DNA of 64,000 nucleotides from Lachnobacterium bovis (GTDB lineage: Bacteria > Bacillota > Clostridia > Lachnospirales > Lachnospiraceae), in contig NZ_FOGW01000007.1 in the NCBI RefSeq assembly GCF_900111325.1, forward strand, positions 62,001-126,000, written 5' to 3'. Of this stretch, positions 46,045 through 54,593 are shown one piece after another (the first letter of the stretch is position 1; each line of letters starts with the position of its first letter). A program made the translations under genes and the position numbers. The notes below the pieces were generated by a model that was given only the letters and a program-made list of their open reading frames with translations, was not told the origin of the DNA and did no database searches.

Positions 46045-46905
46045 ATGAGTTATTGTTCAAAAATATGGGTTGTTGGAGCAAATGGTCGCTTAGGAAGTGC
46101 GTTAGTAGAACGTCTTAAAGCTAATACAAAATATATCGTTTTAGTTAGTGATACTGATGTTCCAGTTGAAGATAGGGAAAAGGTATTAAGTTTTGCGGAT
46201 AGAAATCATCCGGGAATTATTATAAATTGTGCGGGTTTGACAGATGTAAATAAATGTGAAGAATTTCCAGAAGAAGCTTATAAAGTAAACGCATTAGGTG
46301 CAAGAAATTTGGCAATAGCAGCAAGAAAAGTAGATGCTAAAATGATTCAGATTTCGACAGATGACGTTTACAATGGAAAAGATATGACAGCTTTATGTGA
46401 GTTTGATACACCTGAACCAATTACAATGTATGGTAAGAGTAAATTAGCAGGTGAGAAACTTGTTTCAGAATTGACAGATAAACATGTAATTGTTAGATCA
46501 TCATGGGTTTATGGAGTTAAGAAAGATTTTGTTAAAGAGATTCTTACAAAAGCCAGAAATCATGAAAATATTATGTTACCAGGTAATGAATTTTCATCAC
46601 CAACATCAGCAGATGCTTTGGCTGGATTTATTGAAGTTCTAATGAATACTTCAGAATATGGTATTTTCCACGCATCATGTGAAGGTTGCTGTACAAGAGC
46701 TGAATTTGCTAGAGAAATATTAAGACAGGCGAATATTACAGATGTAACAGTTGAGACAACAGCAGACAGCTTAAAATTAAGACCTAACTATACATTGTTA
46801 GATAATATGATGCTTAGAATTACAAACTTATATAAAATGCCAGAATGGAAAGAAGCATTATCAGAATATTTAGCTAAAGGAAAGGAGAATAGTGATGCAA
46901 AATAA
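46045..46905 (+). CDS. RfbD-like sugar-nucleotide reductase (extended SDR)
   Basis: This 286-residue protein resembles dTDP-4-dehydrorhamnose reductase. The NAD(P) motif is VVGANGRLGSAL (about 9-20). NCAGLTDVNKCEE, STDDVYNG, the YGKSKLAGE active site and RSSWVYG are all typical of the RfbD family. Other rhamnose genes are absent here, and an RfbD-like protein alone may serve another purpose. GGAGG precedes the ATG. Its last 11 bases overlap the symporter gene, so an unexpected link between a reductase and a transporter is made by translation coupling. Confidence 0.8.
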   Translation: MSYCSKIWVVGANGRLGSALVERLKANTKYIVLVSDTDVPVEDREKVLSFADRNHPGIIINCAGLTDVNKCEEFPEEAYKVNALGARNLAIAARKVDAKMIQISTDDVYNGKDMTALCEFDTPEPITMYGKSKLAGEKLVSELTDKHVIVRSSWVYGVKKDFVKEILTKARNHENIMLPGNEFSSPTSADALAGFIEVLMNTSEYGIFHASCEGCCTRAEFAREILRQANITDVTVETTADSLKLRPNYTLLDNMMLRITNLYKMPEWKEALSEYLAKGKENSDAK

Positions 46906-48247
46906 AGAAAAGAAAAAGATAGGTTTAACGACATTAATTTTTATAGCACTTATTGCAGGCGCAATTATCGGTGTAATTTTACACTACAGTATAGTAGAAA
47001 ATGCACATATGCTTTCAGTAGTTAAATCATCACCTAAATATGATACAGGAAATGATCATATTCTTAGAATTGTTTATAAAATTTTTAATGATTTTATTAT
47101 AAATGGTGTATTTTTTGTAGTTGGTCAAGGTTTTATTAGAGGAATGAAAATGCTAGTAGTTCCACTCGTATTTACATCTCTTGTTTGTGGTGCATCTTCC
47201 ATGGGAGATACTAAGACACTTGGTAAAGTCGGTGTTAAAACAATGGGATTTTACATTATGACAACTATGATGGCTGTTGCTGTTGCGTTAACTACAGCTA
47301 GCATAATTAATCCGGGTAAGAATTTAAACATGGCAGCTATTAAAGCTGACACAGGTGTTAAGGCGGCAAAAGGAGGAGTAAATGTTGCAGAAACTTTATT
47401 AAATATTATTCCAGAAAATCCAGTCGCATCACTTGCTAGCGGCGAAATGTTACAGATTATTTTCTTTGCATTATTAATTGGTATTATTTTAGCTAAGTTA
47501 TCAGATAAAGTTCAGGTTGTTACAAATTTTTTTGCACAGTTTAATGACATAATGATGGAACTTACTATGATGGTTATGGCTGTTGCACCAATTGGTGTAT
47601 TTTGTCTTATTTCTAAGACATTTTCACAATTAGGATTTTCGGCTATGTTACCAATGGTAAAATATATGGCAGCAGTATTTATTGCATTAGGAATTCAATG
47701 TTTAGGTGTTTACCAAGGATTATTATTTGTATTCACAAGACTTAATCCATTTAAGTTTATTAAGAAATTTTTCCCAGTTCAGGCTTTTGCATTCTCAACA
47801 GCAACATCGAATGCAACTATTCCACTTAACATTGATACATTAGAGGAAAAAATGGGTGTATCAAGAAAAATCTCATCATTTACGATTCCTCTTGGTGCAA
47901 CAATTAACATGGACGGAACATCAATCATGCAAGGTGTAGCAGTTATATTTGTTGCTCAAGCATATCACATTAATCTTTCAATAGTTGATTTGATTACAGT
48001 TATTTTTACAGCTACATTAGCTTCTGTTGGTACAGCTGGAATCCCAAGTGTTGGTCTTGTAACACTAACTATGGTATTTAATTCTGTTGGTTTACCAGTT
48101 GAAGGAATTGCACTTATCATGGGTATCGATAGAATCCTTGATATGACAAGAACAGCGGTAAATATTACAGGTGATGCAGTTTGTACAACAATCGTTGCAA
48201 AACAATGCGGAGAGCTTGATCAAGAACGATTTAATAGTATGGTATAA
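46895..48247 (+). CDS. Dicarboxylate/amino acid:cation symporter (DAACS family)
   Basis: The ATG at 46895 is preferred, seven bases after AAGGAG; a GTG just before it is possible. The 450-residue membrane protein has eight helices and two re-entrant loops as in GltP/DctA. FSTATSNATIP is the serine-rich hairpin 1 region, TINMDGTS is the cation site and DRILDMTRTAVNITGD with its Asp and Arg in helix 8 binds the substrate. It probably imports glutamate, aspartate, serine or a C4-dicarboxylate with Na+ or H+. An insert at about residues 30-50 enlarges the first outer loop. Confidence 0.93.
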   Translation: MQNKEKKKIGLTTLIFIALIAGAIIGVILHYSIVENAHMLSVVKSSPKYDTGNDHILRIVYKIFNDFIINGVFFVVGQGFIRGMKMLVVPLVFTSLVCGASSMGDTKTLGKVGVKTMGFYIMTTMMAVAVALTTASIINPGKNLNMAAIKADTGVKAAKGGVNVAETLLNIIPENPVASLASGEMLQIIFFALLIGIILAKLSDKVQVVTNFFAQFNDIMMELTMMVMAVAPIGVFCLISKTFSQLGFSAMLPMVKYMAAVFIALGIQCLGVYQGLLFVFTRLNPFKFIKKFFPVQAFAFSTATSNATIPLNIDTLEEKMGVSRKISSFTIPLGATINMDGTSIMQGVAVIFVAQAYHINLSIVDLITVIFTATLASVGTAGIPSVGLVTLTMVFNSVGLPVEGIALIMGIDRILDMTRTAVNITGDAVCTTIVAKQCGELDQERFNSMV

Positions 48248-48329
48248 ATGGTATAAAATGTAATTTATTTTTTAGCATATTCATCCGAAAAAGATAAATA
48301 ATATTATTTATTTTTAAGGAGTATTGAAT

Positions 48330-48476
48330 ATGAAAAAAAGAAAAAATCATACAAAATTAGTAGATGATAATGGCGTTAGAATAGAAAAAAACTCCTTTGA
48401 AAACTCATTTATAATTATATGCAATGTGTTGAGTTTAATTTTAGTTATACTAGGAATACTTGCAATAGTCAGATGA
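48330..48476 (+). CDS. 48-residue single-TM protein beside the K+ channel
   Basis: The frame starts with ATG at 48330, eight bases after AAGGAG, and ends with TGA at 48474-48476. The product has a basic N-terminus (MKKRKNHTK), a polar stretch and one membrane helix (about residues 26-47, FIIICNVLSLILVILGILAI) ending in Val-Arg. I recognise no family. It lies 42 bases before the K+ channel gene on the same strand. A regulatory or assembly subunit is conceivable, but that is inference from position alone. Confidence 0.6.
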   Translation: MKKRKNHTKLVDDNGVRIEKNSFENSFIIICNVLSLILVILGILAIVR

Positions 48477-48518
48477 AATATATATATTTAATGATCGATA
48501 TCAAAAGGAGAATTCTTT

Positions 48519-49247
48519 ATGGATGAGAAAAAGAAACGATTGTACGAGATTATCGAAGTTTCACAAGGTAAAGATAGAACTAGTAAGTCATATGACTTAT
48601 TGATGCTAGTTTCCGTAATAGTTGGTTTAATACCACTTACTATGAAGAAAACAAATGGATATGCGCAGTCAATCGATATTGTAACAGCCATTATTTTTCT
48701 ATTTGATTATGTAATGCGTTTTTATACAGCTGATTATAAAATGGGAGTTAAAAGCTATAAAGCGTATATTGCACATGTGTTTACGCCAATGTCAATAATT
48801 GATTTGATGGCTATAATTCCGGTGTTTACACTATTTTTTCCAGAATCAAATGCAATCGGTTTGTTTAGAATATTTAAAGTCTTTAGGGTGTTAAAATTAT
48901 TAAGATATTCAAAAACAATGGTTATTATAGAAAATGTAATGAGAAAAGTTAAACAACAGTTAATTGCAGTTTTGGTTTTGACACTGATGTATATAACGGC
49001 ATCAGCAATGTTTATTTTTCAAATAGAACCAAATTTATTTAATAATTTTTTTGATGCATTATATTGGGCAACAATTTCAATTACAACTATAGGTTACGGT
49101 GATATATCGCCGGTGACGGTTCCAGGAAGAATGTTGACAATGATATCAGCATTAGTGGGAGTTGCTGTTATTGCACTTCCATCAGGTATAATAACTGCAG
49201 CATATATGGATGAAGCAAACAGAACTAAAACAAGATTTCAAAAATAA
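48519..49247 (+). CDS. Voltage-gated potassium channel-like ion transporter
   Basis: This 242-residue protein is a six-helix channel subunit forming tetramers. Helices S1-S3 lie at about 25-105. The S4 voltage sensor RIFKVFRVLKLLR (117-129) has basic residues every third position. The pore loop contains the selectivity filter TTIGYGD at 189-195, followed by helix S6. The tail after S6 is very short, so no RCK or cyclic-nucleotide domain is present, in contrast with many bacterial K+ channels. AAAGGAG precedes the ATG. It follows a 48-residue membrane protein gene by 42 bases. Confidence 0.92.
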   Translation: MDEKKKRLYEIIEVSQGKDRTSKSYDLLMLVSVIVGLIPLTMKKTNGYAQSIDIVTAIIFLFDYVMRFYTADYKMGVKSYKAYIAHVFTPMSIIDLMAIIPVFTLFFPESNAIGLFRIFKVFRVLKLLRYSKTMVIIENVMRKVKQQLIAVLVLTLMYITASAMFIFQIEPNLFNNFFDALYWATISITTIGYGDISPVTVPGRMLTMISALVGVAVIALPSGIITAAYMDEANRTKTRFQK

Positions 49248-49249
49248 AA

Positions 49250-49303
49250 AAATCCAGATTATTGATTCAAAGCATTTAAGAATCTATAGTCTGGATTTTT
49301 TTT
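49250..49303. terminator. Terminator between channel and yitT-like genes
   Basis: AAATCCAGA (49250-49258) and TCTGGATTT (49290-49298) form the stem; GATTC and GAATC pair again inside. A T run at 49296-49303 follows. Confidence 0.88.
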
Positions 49304-49326
49304 AAAAAATAATATTAAAATAGTTA

Positions 49327-50217
49327 TTATTTGTTTTTGGGAATGTCAAAACGTTGATGACGGTGAGTGTCATAAACTTCAGAAACAGTATAGACTGTAA
49401 CAAAAGCATTTGGATCCGTTTTGGCAATAAAATTAATTAACGTACGATAATCGTTTTTGGTTAAGATACTAATTAACTCATTACGACTTTCATTGTTATA
49501 AGCGCCAATTGCTTTATATATTGTTGCACCACATTTCATTTCATTTATAATAAAATCTTTAATTTCTTCTTCTTTTTCACTGATAATACAAACACGACGT
49601 TTGATATTGTGTCCGAAAATAAAATAATCAAGAACGATTCCGTTAAAATATGTTCCGATAAGAGATAATACAACTATTTTTGGATTACTAACAAATATCG
49701 ATGATAAAGCAACACAAATTCCGGCAAAAGACATAGCACGTCCAAGCTCAATGTGTAGGTATTTATTTAAAATTTTAGCTACAATATCAAGGCCACCAGA
49801 AGAAGCGTTATCATTAAATAATATAGCTGCTCCAAAACTAACAATTAGAATATATGCAGTTACATCAAGGATACTGTCTCCTGTTATAGATTTGTAGTTA
49901 GGAAAAACTTTTTCAAAAATTCCTAAAATAACAGGAAGTAAAACAGAGGTATAAATTGTTTTTGCACCGAATTCTTTACCAAAAAGAATAAATCCTATGA
50001 TTAAAAGAAAAACATTTAAAATCATAGTAATTTGAGCGATTGATAAATTAATAAAATTTGATAAAATAATTGCCAAACCTACAATACTTGAAATAGAAGC
50101 ATGAGATGGATACAAAAAGAAGAAAACGGCTGATGCGACAATAAAAGTAGCAACAGTCATTAAAAAAATATCTTTAAAAATCAAACGTAATTTTAAAGAT
50201 CTGTCTGCCTGAGTCAT
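49327..50217 (-). CDS. YitT family membrane protein
   Basis: The ATG at 50217 follows GGAGG; a start 45 bases upstream is rejected. The 296-residue product has five or six membrane helices (DUF161, about 15-210) and a C-terminal soluble DUF2179 domain (about 210-285) with the motif FIAKTDPNAFVTVYTVSEVY. NDNASSGGLDIVAKIL between helices is typical of the family. The function is not established; DUF2179 resembles small ligand-binding domains. A promoter TTGCTA/TATAAT lies upstream on the minus strand. Confidence 0.9.
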   Translation of the reverse strand: MTQADRSLKLRLIFKDIFLMTVATFIVASAVFFFLYPSHASISSIVGLAIILSNFINLSIAQITMILNVFLLIIGFILFGKEFGAKTIYTSVLLPVILGIFEKVFPNYKSITGDSILDVTAYILIVSFGAAILFNDNASSGGLDIVAKILNKYLHIELGRAMSFAGICVALSSIFVSNPKIVVLSLIGTYFNGIVLDYFIFGHNIKRRVCIISEKEEEIKDFIINEMKCGATIYKAIGAYNNESRNELISILTKNDYRTLINFIAKTDPNAFVTVYTVSEVYDTHRHQRFDIPKNK

Positions 50218-50593
50218 TTTACTACCTCCGAAAAAAATAATTTTTAAAATAATAAAAAACATACATATTTTTTAAACCAGAATGATTATATCATAAAAAA
50301 AATAATTAGCAATAACGAGCGTTAATGTTTTAAAATGGAAAAATAATTTAACTATTTAAAGGCTAATATTTGTAGGGATTATAAGCATTATAAGTGTCAA
50401 TTATAGACAGCGAAAAAAACGAAAAAATAATGCTTTTTTTTAAAAATTTTTAGCACAAAGCGGCAAAAAAATGGTAAAATTAGTTCTAGAGTATTTTAGG
50501 ACTAGAGATACTTATTTAATTATAAATGGTCCAAAATTTTATGGGCAAAATATATATTAGGACTGCCAACATAAAGAAAAGAGGTAAAGTAAA
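50218..50593. other. 376-base divergent intergenic region, yitT-like / pckA
   Basis: No gene is seen. On the minus strand TTGCTA (complement of 50307-50312) and TATAAT (complement of 50285-50290), 16 bases apart, serve the YitT gene. On the plus strand an extended -10 box TGGTAAAAT lies at 50472-50480, leaving a pckA leader of about 105 bases. CTAGAG occurs twice, 16 bases apart, just after it (from 50486). No catabolite (cre) operator was recognised by eye. Confidence 0.5.
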
Positions 50594-52198
50594 ATGGGAA
50601 AATTAGATTTAAGTAAATATGGAATTATGGGAACAACAGAAGTTGTTTATAATCCTTCATATGAGGAGTTATTTACTGAAGAAACAAAGGCTGAACTTGA
50701 AGGTTATGAAAAAGGCCAAGTGAGTGAATTAGATGCTGTAAATGTAAAAACAGGTATTTACACAGGCCGCTCACCTAAAGATAAGTTTATTGTTGTGGAT
50801 GAAAACTCAAAAGATACAGTATGGTGGAATTCAGAAGAATATCCAAATGATAACCATCCAGCTTCAAAAGAAACATGGGAGGCTGTTAAAGATATAGCTG
50901 TTAAAGAGCTTTCAAACAAAAGACTTTATGTAGTAGATGCTTTCTGTGGTGCTAACAAAGACACACGTATGGCAATCCGTTTTATTGTAGAAGTTGCTTG
51001 GCAAGCACATTTTGTAACAAATATGTTTATTCAACCTACAGAAGAAGAACTTAAAGATTTTGAACCAGATTTCGTAGTATACAATGCTTCTAAAGCAAAA
51101 GTTGAAAATTATAAAGAATTAGGTCTTAACTCAGAGACTGCAGTTGTATTTAATATTACAAGTCGTGAACAGGTTATTATTAATACATGGTATGGCGGAG
51201 AAATGAAAAAAGGTATGTTCTCTATGATGAACTATTTCTTACCATTGAAAGGTATTGCAGCAATGCACTGTTCAGCAAATACAGATTTAAATGGTGAAAA
51301 TACAGCTATTTTCTTTGGACTTTCAGGAACAGGTAAAACAACATTATCAACAGATCCAAAGAGACTTCTTATCGGTGATGATGAGCACGGTTGGGATGAC
51401 AATGGCGTTTTCAACTTTGAAGGTGGATGTTACGCTAAAGTTATCAACCTTGATAAAGAATCAGAGCCAGATATTTACAATGCTATCAAACGTAATGCTT
51501 TATTAGAGAATGTTACACTTGATGAAAATGGTAAAATTGATTTTGCAGATAAATCAGTTACAGAAAATACTCGTGTATCATATCCAATTCAGCACATTAA
51601 AAATATAGTTCGTCCTATATCTTCAGCTCCAGCAGCTAAGAATGTAATTTTTTTATCAGCTGATGCATTTGGTGTGTTACCACCAGTTTCAATTCTTACA
51701 CCAGAACAGACACAGTACTATTTCTTATCAGGATTTACAGCAAAATTAGCTGGTACAGAGCGTGGAATTACAGAACCAACACCAACATTCTCAGCATGTT
51801 TTGGACAGGCTTTCTTAGAGCTTCATCCAACAAAATATGCAAAAGAGCTTGTTAAGAAAATGGAAAAGAGTGGAGCAAAGGCTTATCTTGTTAATACAGG
51901 ATGGAATGGAACAGGAAAACGTATTTCAATTAAAGATACTCGTGGAATCATTGATGCAATCTTAAACGGAGATATTTTAGATGCTCCTACAAAGAAAATT
52001 CCATACTTTAATTTCGAAGTTCCAACAGAGTTAAAGGGCGTAGATACTAATATCTTAGATCCAAGAGATACATATGCAGATCCATCAGAATGGGATGCAA
52101 AAGCAAAAGATTTAGCTTCTAGATTCAATAAAAACTTTGCAAAATATGAAAGTAACGAAGCAGGTAAAGCATTAGTTTCTGCTGGACCACAGTTATAA
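50594..52198 (+). CDS. pckA: Phosphoenolpyruvate carboxykinase (ATP)
   Basis: This 534-residue enzyme interconverts oxaloacetate and phosphoenolpyruvate with ATP. In anaerobes it often runs toward oxaloacetate, fixing CO2 on the way to succinate. The kinase-1a/P-loop FFGLSGTGKTTLS (about 239-251) and kinase-2 LIGDDEHGWDD (about 257-267) are intact, with NFEGGCYAK after them. TGRSPKDKFIV near the N-terminus is the substrate arginine region and RGITEPTPTFSACFG is conserved. AGAGG precedes the ATG. It has its own terminator, so it is a single-gene unit. Confidence 0.98.
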   Translation: MGKLDLSKYGIMGTTEVVYNPSYEELFTEETKAELEGYEKGQVSELDAVNVKTGIYTGRSPKDKFIVVDENSKDTVWWNSEEYPNDNHPASKETWEAVKDIAVKELSNKRLYVVDAFCGANKDTRMAIRFIVEVAWQAHFVTNMFIQPTEEELKDFEPDFVVYNASKAKVENYKELGLNSETAVVFNITSREQVIINTWYGGEMKKGMFSMMNYFLPLKGIAAMHCSANTDLNGENTAIFFGLSGTGKTTLSTDPKRLLIGDDEHGWDDNGVFNFEGGCYAKVINLDKESEPDIYNAIKRNALLENVTLDENGKIDFADKSVTENTRVSYPIQHIKNIVRPISSAPAAKNVIFLSADAFGVLPPVSILTPEQTQYYFLSGFTAKLAGTERGITEPTPTFSACFGQAFLELHPTKYAKELVKKMEKSGAKAYLVNTGWNGTGKRISIKDTRGIIDAILNGDILDAPTKKIPYFNFEVPTELKGVDTNILDPRDTYADPSEWDAKAKDLASRFNKNFAKYESNEAGKALVSAGPQL

Positions 52199-52231
52199 TT
52201 ATAAGATTTATATACGATAAACATTGATTTG

Positions 52232-52278
52232 GCCTTATGAACCACGGTAACATTGATATGTGGTTTATAAGGCTTTTT
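52232..52278 (+). terminator. Terminator after pckA
   Basis: GCCTTATGAACCAC (52232-52245) pairs with GTGGTTTATAAGGC (52260-52273) over 14 positions with one G-U, followed by T residues to 52278. Confidence 0.92.
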
Positions 52279-52367
52279 AAAAAATTTATATATCAAAAGA
52301 ACGTAAGAAGTGATAAAATAGAATAGAGGGATTGGTATAACTTTGTTTTATTTGTAGGGGGGTACAT

Positions 52368-52880
52368 ATGAAAACAGCAATTATTTATTATTCTAAACAT
52401 CATGGTAATACAAAAAAATTAGTGGATGCGATTGTAGAATCAAATCCAGATATTGATTTAATTGATATAACCGAAAAGCATGAAGTAAATTTATGTAAAT
52501 ATGATAGAATTGGAATTGCATCAGGAATTTATTTTGGAAAATTTGCAAAAGAAATTTTAACATTTGCTAAAATTAATTTACCAGAATATTCAAAAGTATT
52601 TTTTGTTTATACGTACGGTTCAGCAGATAAGAAATCATATACAAATGAAATTAAAAAAATAGTAAAGGATTTGTATTGTGATGTTGTAGGTGAGTATTCT
52701 TGCCCAGGATTTGATAGTTTTGGACCGTTTAAGTTGATTGGTGGCATTCAAAAAGATCATCCAACAGAAGATGAAATTAGTGGTGCAATTAAATTTTATG
52801 ATACGGTAATTGAGAAGACTAATGCATTAATAACTAAGAGAAAACTTAGAAAGAAATTACAATTAGAAGCTTGCAATTAA
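52368..52880 (+). CDS. Flavodoxin family protein
   Basis: This 170-residue protein has a flavodoxin fold. The FMN phosphate loop is YYSKHHGNTKKL (about residues 7-18), and other FMN-contact regions lie near GIASGIYFGK (about 48-57) and FFVYTYGSADKK (about 79-90). It is a low-potential electron carrier or an NAD(P)H-dependent partner in anaerobic metabolism. The last 15 residues are basic. AGGGGGG precedes the ATG. It stands between pckA and a chemoreceptor; the hairpin after it may act as its terminator. Confidence 0.88.
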   Translation: MKTAIIYYSKHHGNTKKLVDAIVESNPDIDLIDITEKHEVNLCKYDRIGIASGIYFGKFAKEILTFAKINLPEYSKVFFVYTYGSADKKSYTNEIKKIVKDLYCDVVGEYSCPGFDSFGPFKLIGGIQKDHPTEDEISGAIKFYDTVIEKTNALITKRKLRKKLQLEACN

Positions 52881-52930
52881 GCTATAAAATTTTTATAAAA
52901 AAGAGTATAATTATAAAATTTATATTTTTT

Positions 52931-52977
52931 CTCCTCCGATATAGAATACGTAGTATTGTATGTTCGGAGGTTTTTTT
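52931..52977 (+). terminator. Terminator-like hairpin that contains the next SD
   Basis: CCTCCGA (52933-52939) pairs with TCGGAGG (52964-52970). ATAGAATAC and GTATTGTAT extend the stem inward with one mismatch. Seven T residues follow (52971-52977) and the chemoreceptor ATG comes immediately after (52978). GGAGG at 52966-52970 is both the 3' arm and the only Shine-Dalgarno site of that gene, so the hairpin may end the flavodoxin transcript and also mask translation. Confidence 0.75.
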
Positions 52978-54453
52978 ATGGAATATAATGAATTGATAAG
53001 GAAAAAAACGAGATTTTTGAGTATAGCATTGCTTATAAGTATAGTGTTAAGAGGTATAGTAAATGCTTTTTATGTAGATATTGAAATAGTTATAGGCTTA
53101 GTGGGGGCAGGTTTAGTTTTAGCGTTAATCGTTCAAGTCGTTGCAAAATTTTGTGCGCCTAAATTATCGATGTTTTTTATGGTGTTTTTATTAACAGGCT
53201 TATCAGTGTTGTGTATGGTAATATTTCCTACGACAACAAATTTTTTAATGTTCTTTCAAGCTGTGTTTATGATAGTAATTTATGAAGATATATGGGCAAT
53301 TAGCACACAATGTATGGCAAGTTCAATTGGAATGTTTTATTTTTATATGCGATATAAAAATGAGTTAGCAACTACATGGACAGACGATGCGCTTGCTATG
53401 TGCATAGTGTATGTGATTAGTGCGCTTATCGTTTTTTTAGGTCTTTGTAGTATGACCCAAAAACAATTTGTTATGTTAAATTCAACTTTAAGTGAAAGCA
53501 GAGAAGTAGGAGAAAAAGCAGAAAAATTATTAGTATCTATAGCTAAATCTGTAAATAAATTAAATGAAGTAAGTGAGGTTATTAATACAAGTATTGATGA
53601 TTCGGAGAATATTTCTAAACAAATGTCAATTACTTCAGATGATGTTGCAAAAGGTACAATAGAAGAGGTTGATGCAGCGGAAGAAATCAAAATAATGGTT
53701 GAAGATGGTGTAAAAAAGATACATGCTGTATATGATTCAAGTGTTTCTATGTTTGATGCAACTGTTGAAAGTATTTCGCTAATAAAAGAGGGAAGTAAAA
53801 AAGTAACAAGTTTGGCTGACAATATGTATTCTTTAGATGATGGAATGAAAGAAATTCTTGAGAGTATTACAGAATTAGCTAACGAAAATGAGCAAATTGG
53901 AATGATATTAGAAACTCTTGATAATATAACTAAACAGACTAGTTTACTAGCGTTAAATGCCTCAATAGAGGCGGCTAGAGCAGGTGAACATGGTAAGGGC
54001 TTTGCAGTTGTAGCTAATGAAGTCAGGGAGCTATCAGAGAATTCTGCAAAATTTACAAATGAAATTCATGATATTTTGAATTTGATAAAAGATAAAACTG
54101 AAAATACAAAACAAGAAATTGAAGAAAATGAATCGATGGTATCAAAATGTGTTGGACAAGCAAAAGATGTTGATGAAGTATTTAGAGTTATATCAAATAA
54201 CACGCAAAATGTTGAAATTAATTCAAATAAGGTGAAAAATGAGACAAAAACTTTACAAGAAGTTTTAGAACAAACTCAAGTTAATGTTAATAATATAAGT
54301 GATAATGTGGAGACAACTTCAGCTGCAATGGAGGAAATGTCGGCAAGTATCCAGAACCTTTCAGAAAGTGTGTCATCAATACATACAGGATATAAAGAAC
54401 TTAGAAGTCTTACACATAAATTGACCAATATACTAAAAGAAGAAAAAGAGTGA
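52978..54453 (+). CDS. Methyl-accepting chemotaxis protein, second receptor
   Basis: The ATG at 52978 is preferred, seven bases after GGAGG; one 18 bases earlier lies within the hairpin stem and lacks its own site. The 491-residue protein has about six N-terminal membrane helices (about 12-165) without a large outer domain, then a cytoplasmic coiled coil with the tip KQTSLLALNASIEAARAGE and FAVVANEVRELSENS. No HAMP domain is obvious. It has the same general plan as the receptor at 3005, but the sequences are clearly different. The Shine-Dalgarno lies in a hairpin, so translation may be conditional. Confidence 0.88.
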   Translation: MEYNELIRKKTRFLSIALLISIVLRGIVNAFYVDIEIVIGLVGAGLVLALIVQVVAKFCAPKLSMFFMVFLLTGLSVLCMVIFPTTTNFLMFFQAVFMIVIYEDIWAISTQCMASSIGMFYFYMRYKNELATTWTDDALAMCIVYVISALIVFLGLCSMTQKQFVMLNSTLSESREVGEKAEKLLVSIAKSVNKLNEVSEVINTSIDDSENISKQMSITSDDVAKGTIEEVDAAEEIKIMVEDGVKKIHAVYDSSVSMFDATVESISLIKEGSKKVTSLADNMYSLDDGMKEILESITELANENEQIGMILETLDNITKQTSLLALNASIEAARAGEHGKGFAVVANEVRELSENSAKFTNEIHDILNLIKDKTENTKQEIEENESMVSKCVGQAKDVDEVFRVISNNTQNVEINSNKVKNETKTLQEVLEQTQVNVNNISDNVETTSAAMEEMSASIQNLSESVSSIHTGYKELRSLTHKLTNILKEEKE

Positions 54454-54593
54454 GCTTTTTTCTGATAAAAATTCGAGTTTAATTTGTGCTTACTCCGATA
54501 ATATTATATAATATATTATAAGAATGAGATTTTTTTTGAAAATGTAGAATATAATATTATAAAAAGTATAATTTTATAGGAGGAAAGTAGTCA

